From the NCBI GenBank assembly GCA_963756745.1, contig CAVWOU010000005.1:62001-126000 (forward strand): a DNA stretch of 64,000 nucleotides, given 5' to 3'. The stretch is from DASPWW01 sp963756745. Lineage in GTDB: Bacteria > Actinomycetota > Thermoleophilia > Solirubrobacterales > 70-9. The stretch's first letter is position 1; every line of letters begins with the position of its first letter. Below are positions 61,618-64,000 of the stretch, in pieces. The notes beneath the pieces are model-generated. The model had not been told where the DNA came from. It searched no databases and was given only the letters and a program-made list of their open reading frames with translations. The position numbers and the translations under genes were made by a program.

Positions 61618-63483
61618 CTAGACGAGCTCGCTCGACAGCGACTTCTGCACAGCGGCGACCTCGCGGAACGCATCGCGCAGATACCGCCGCGTGAGCTCGG
61701 AAAGCTCGTGCGGGTCGACGTAGTCATCTGGCTCGTCTCCCCGCTCGAGCTGCTGAATCTGGTGCTCGAGTCGGAGCGCACTGAAGAGGTCGTAGGCCTC
61801 CTCGAGCGTCCTCGCATCTGCCCCCTCGATCGCACCGAGCTCGGACGCCGCCCGGAGCCGCTCGATCGTCGCCGTGACCGTGGCGCCGGCCTTCAGTGCT
61901 GCGAAGCGGGCGATATCGACGACGGGAAGCAGGCCGCCGTGCTTGATGTCGAAGGTGCCGCTGTGCTCGCCGGAGCTCTCTACGACGATGTTGCCCCTGA
62001 ATCCGGTCGGAACCCTCGGCGCCAGGGCAAGACGGAGCATCGATGGGAGCAGCCTGGCGCGGTTTTCCGGCTCCAGCAGGATCGCCCGCGGGTCCATCTC
62101 CGAGGGCCCGTAAAGCGTGCGGCCGTCGAGCAGGATCGAGCTCGCGATGAGGACCTTCTCATCGCCAGGGTTCTGCAGCCAATGTCCAATCGACCGGTGC
62201 CATGCCGCCATCGAGCTGGCTGAGAACTCACTGGACGCCGTCACGCCGTGTGGATCAAGGCGCCAGCCAACGACCCGGATGCAGTCCTCCACGTCGGCGG
62301 CAAGCGCCCGCATGTAGCCCACAACCCCGTCTGAACCCTGTCGCGGGTCTGATCGGCTGGGTTCGTGCTCGGACTCGTCCTCCCAGGCCATCCCCGAGTC
62401 GACGTCGGAAGAAGGCACGGTCTCCCGTCTGCCGTGACTGCCCAGGGCGAGCCAGGCGAACTCCGCCGGAGCCGTGCCCTCGGACTCGATCGCCAGCTCG
62501 ATCATGCGCCGGATCAGCGCGTCGCCGACGACCGAGATCACGTGGCCGATCTGCTGGGGAGGGAGCTTGGTCGCCTGCAGCGCCACCACCGTGGAGCGCA
62601 GCCGCTGCGCCGCCTCAGTCAGCTCCTCCTTGTCCTGGGCCTGCGCGATCTCGCGCCGAAGCGCAAAGGGCGTGCGTGCCTCGGCCGCCACCAGGTCGAT
62701 GCCGCCGAGCACGCCGATCAACTCGTCCCTCGGAGAGAGGACGCCGACGTGGCGGACGTCATTGTCCAGCATCGCCAGCATCACGTCGGCGCCGGCAGCG
62801 TCCGCGCCGACCGTGGTCAGGCGTTCCGACACGACCTCTCCCACTGGGGTGTCAACCGATACCCCCTCGGCCACAACCCGATCGAGCAGGTCACCGTCCG
62901 TGACGATTCCCAGCTCTCCGTTCTCCGCCCGTACGACCATCGAGTTGACGTTCTCCTCCGACATCAGCCGGGCCACCTCGCGAAGGGGGCGATCCGCCGC
63001 GCAGGTCACCGGCCCGCGACGGATCAGGGCCCGCGCCGCCTGCTGTGCCATTTCGGCGCTGGGCACATCGGCCTTGACGGCCGCGGCCCCCGGCTGGCGA
63101 CGCCGGAGCAACGACTTTGTCGGATGCGACAGGCCTGATCGCCGCGCCAGCAGCGGGTTCACATCGGAAGCCGCGATCGAATAGCAGAGGCTGTCCTCCT
63201 GGGCGCGCGCCTCGAACCCCGGCGGCAGACCCGACAGCATCGCGGGGTGTCCGATCAGCTCCCCCTCCCCGAGCACGTCGAGGACCCGGCTGCCGTCGAC
63301 CAGCTCGATCGTTCCTCGTCGCACCACCAGCACCCTGTCCTGAGACCGCTCGCCCTGCTCGAAGATGGTGGCCCCCGCCTCGCAGACCTCCTCCTCCACC
63401 CGCTCGGCAAGCCGCTCCAAGGTCTCATCGTCGAGCCCGCTGAACGGGTCGTGGGTTCTCAGGAACTCCGCGATGTCCTGCAT
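61618..63483 (-). CDS. cNMP-binding/CBS/DUF294 nucleotidyltransferase-like protein
   Basis: 621 residues: cyclic-nucleotide-binding domain (1-110; GTIELVDGSRVLDVLGEGE), two CBS domains (about 150-265; VNSMVVRAENGELGIVTDGD, VGVLSPRDELIGVLGGID), a DUF294 putative nucleotidyltransferase domain with GSHGRRETVPSSDVDSG, and its C-terminal helical partner. Relatives are predicted signal-transduction nucleotidyltransferases, akin to GlnD-type enzymes; target unknown. ATG 63483. Confidence 0.9.
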   Translation of the reverse strand: MQDIAEFLRTHDPFSGLDDETLERLAERVEEEVCEAGATIFEQGERSQDRVLVVRRGTIELVDGSRVLDVLGEGELIGHPAMLSGLPPGFEARAQEDSLCYSIAASDVNPLLARRSGLSHPTKSLLRRRQPGAAAVKADVPSAEMAQQAARALIRRGPVTCAADRPLREVARLMSEENVNSMVVRAENGELGIVTDGDLLDRVVAEGVSVDTPVGEVVSERLTTVGADAAGADVMLAMLDNDVRHVGVLSPRDELIGVLGGIDLVAAEARTPFALRREIAQAQDKEELTEAAQRLRSTVVALQATKLPPQQIGHVISVVGDALIRRMIELAIESEGTAPAEFAWLALGSHGRRETVPSSDVDSGMAWEDESEHEPSRSDPRQGSDGVVGYMRALAADVEDCIRVVGWRLDPHGVTASSEFSASSMAAWHRSIGHWLQNPGDEKVLIASSILLDGRTLYGPSEMDPRAILLEPENRARLLPSMLRLALAPRVPTGFRGNIVVESSGEHSGTFDIKHGGLLPVVDIARFAALKAGATVTATIERLRAASELGAIEGADARTLEEAYDLFSALRLEHQIQQLERGDEPDDYVDPHELSELTRRYLRDAFREVAAVQKSLSSELV

Positions 63484-63771
63484 GCGGCGCCTACCTCACA
63501 GTCGGGACCGTCATCCAGAACCTAAAGGCCATCGACTGCACTTACAAGCCCGCGCACTCGACTGGCTGACCGTTTCTATTCGGCCGCGAGATAGGTATCG
63601 AGTAGACCAGTGGCCTTCGCTTCCGAACCTGCCATCAGGTGTCCGTAGCGGTCTGCCACGGACGCACCCGCGCCACCCACCGATCTCGCCGATCGCGCTG
63701 CGCTGGCGAGTCGAGAGCCGGAGTCCCCGACTGATCACGAGAGCTCCGCCTGAGCAGGACTTTCTTCGGAA

Positions 63772-63815
<44 letters not shown>

Positions 63816-64000
63816 AGGCTCGCGAACGGCTTCCTGGCCACCTCATTCCGCATTCTAGAGCGGTGAATCGGCTGGTTCCTATCGGTTGCGGGTCTCAAAT
63901 GTACGTGGATATACGCGGGGATATGCGGCGATTCGGCACTGGTGGTCTCGAGTGCCCAATCCGACGGGTCGGCAGTTCGAAGTGAGAATCGCCTGCCGAC

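Overview
The window is 64 kb of high-GC, densely packed actinobacterial chromosome with frequent GTG and TTG starts. The gyrB-gyrA pair and an fhaA-fhaB-pstP-rodA/ftsW-pbpA-pknB cell-wall signalling cluster make Actinomycetota certain. Gene content and style suggest a deep-branching soil lineage such as Thermoleophilia/Solirubrobacterales; that placement is inference, because no rRNA is present.

Layout. 1-5.9 kb: gyrB (5' end outside the window), gyrA and a short-chain dehydrogenase. 5.9-6.3 kb: a gene-poor stretch with an anti-SD-complementary motif, a tiny ORF, three perfect hairpins and a 12-bp terminator, looking like a stand-alone small transcript. 6.3-9.4 kb (minus): membrane protein, DUF4446 protein, pheA and an HNH nuclease as a probable operon. 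9.5-19.5 kb (plus): membrane Ser/Thr kinase, fhaA, fhaB, pstP, rodA/ftsW, pbpA, PASTA kinase pknB and ddl. 19.5-25.6 kb: third kinase, DsbA-like protein, small HAD protein, DJ-1/PfpI protein, purM, uppP, DedA. 25.9-38.2 kb: an envelope or exopolysaccharide locus of Wzx/Wzy type (nucleotide-sugar dehydratase, two LytR_C proteins, polymerase/ligase, flippase, three glycosyltransferases, initiating sugar-phosphate transferase, FemAB-like transferase). 38-50.4 kb: mixed metabolism (DAO-type oxidase, metF, SDRs, UGT-type glycosyltransferase, class V aminotransferase, NhaP antiporter, lemA-htpX). 50.5-54 kb: two secreted glycosidase-like paralogues with duplicated leaders. 54.4-63.8 kb: an accessory region punctuated by copies of a repeat containing all or part of the 3' half of a tRNA-Ala(CGC) gene, consistent with serial integration at that tRNA; it carries a beta-carbonic anhydrase, a large glycosyltransferase, an alpha/beta hydrolase and a cNMP/CBS/DUF294 regulator.

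The most notable signal is a 67-nt element present in three ungapped, 91-94% identical copies on the plus strand, just upstream of rodA/ftsW, of the polymerase operon and of the initiating sugar transferase, with a fourth diverged copy before pstP. It can fold into a stem with tandem GA mismatches around a GC hairpin, contains a conserved 15-codon uORF, and ends at the ribosome-binding region. It looks like an undescribed cis-regulatory RNA or leader tying cell-wall and polysaccharide genes together.

Several genes (pbpA twice, one LytR_C gene, one glycosidase copy, one secreted protein twice) are broken by single-base shifts, five of six apparently one extra base. This may reflect sequence error more than biology, so coordinates in those genes should be used with care.
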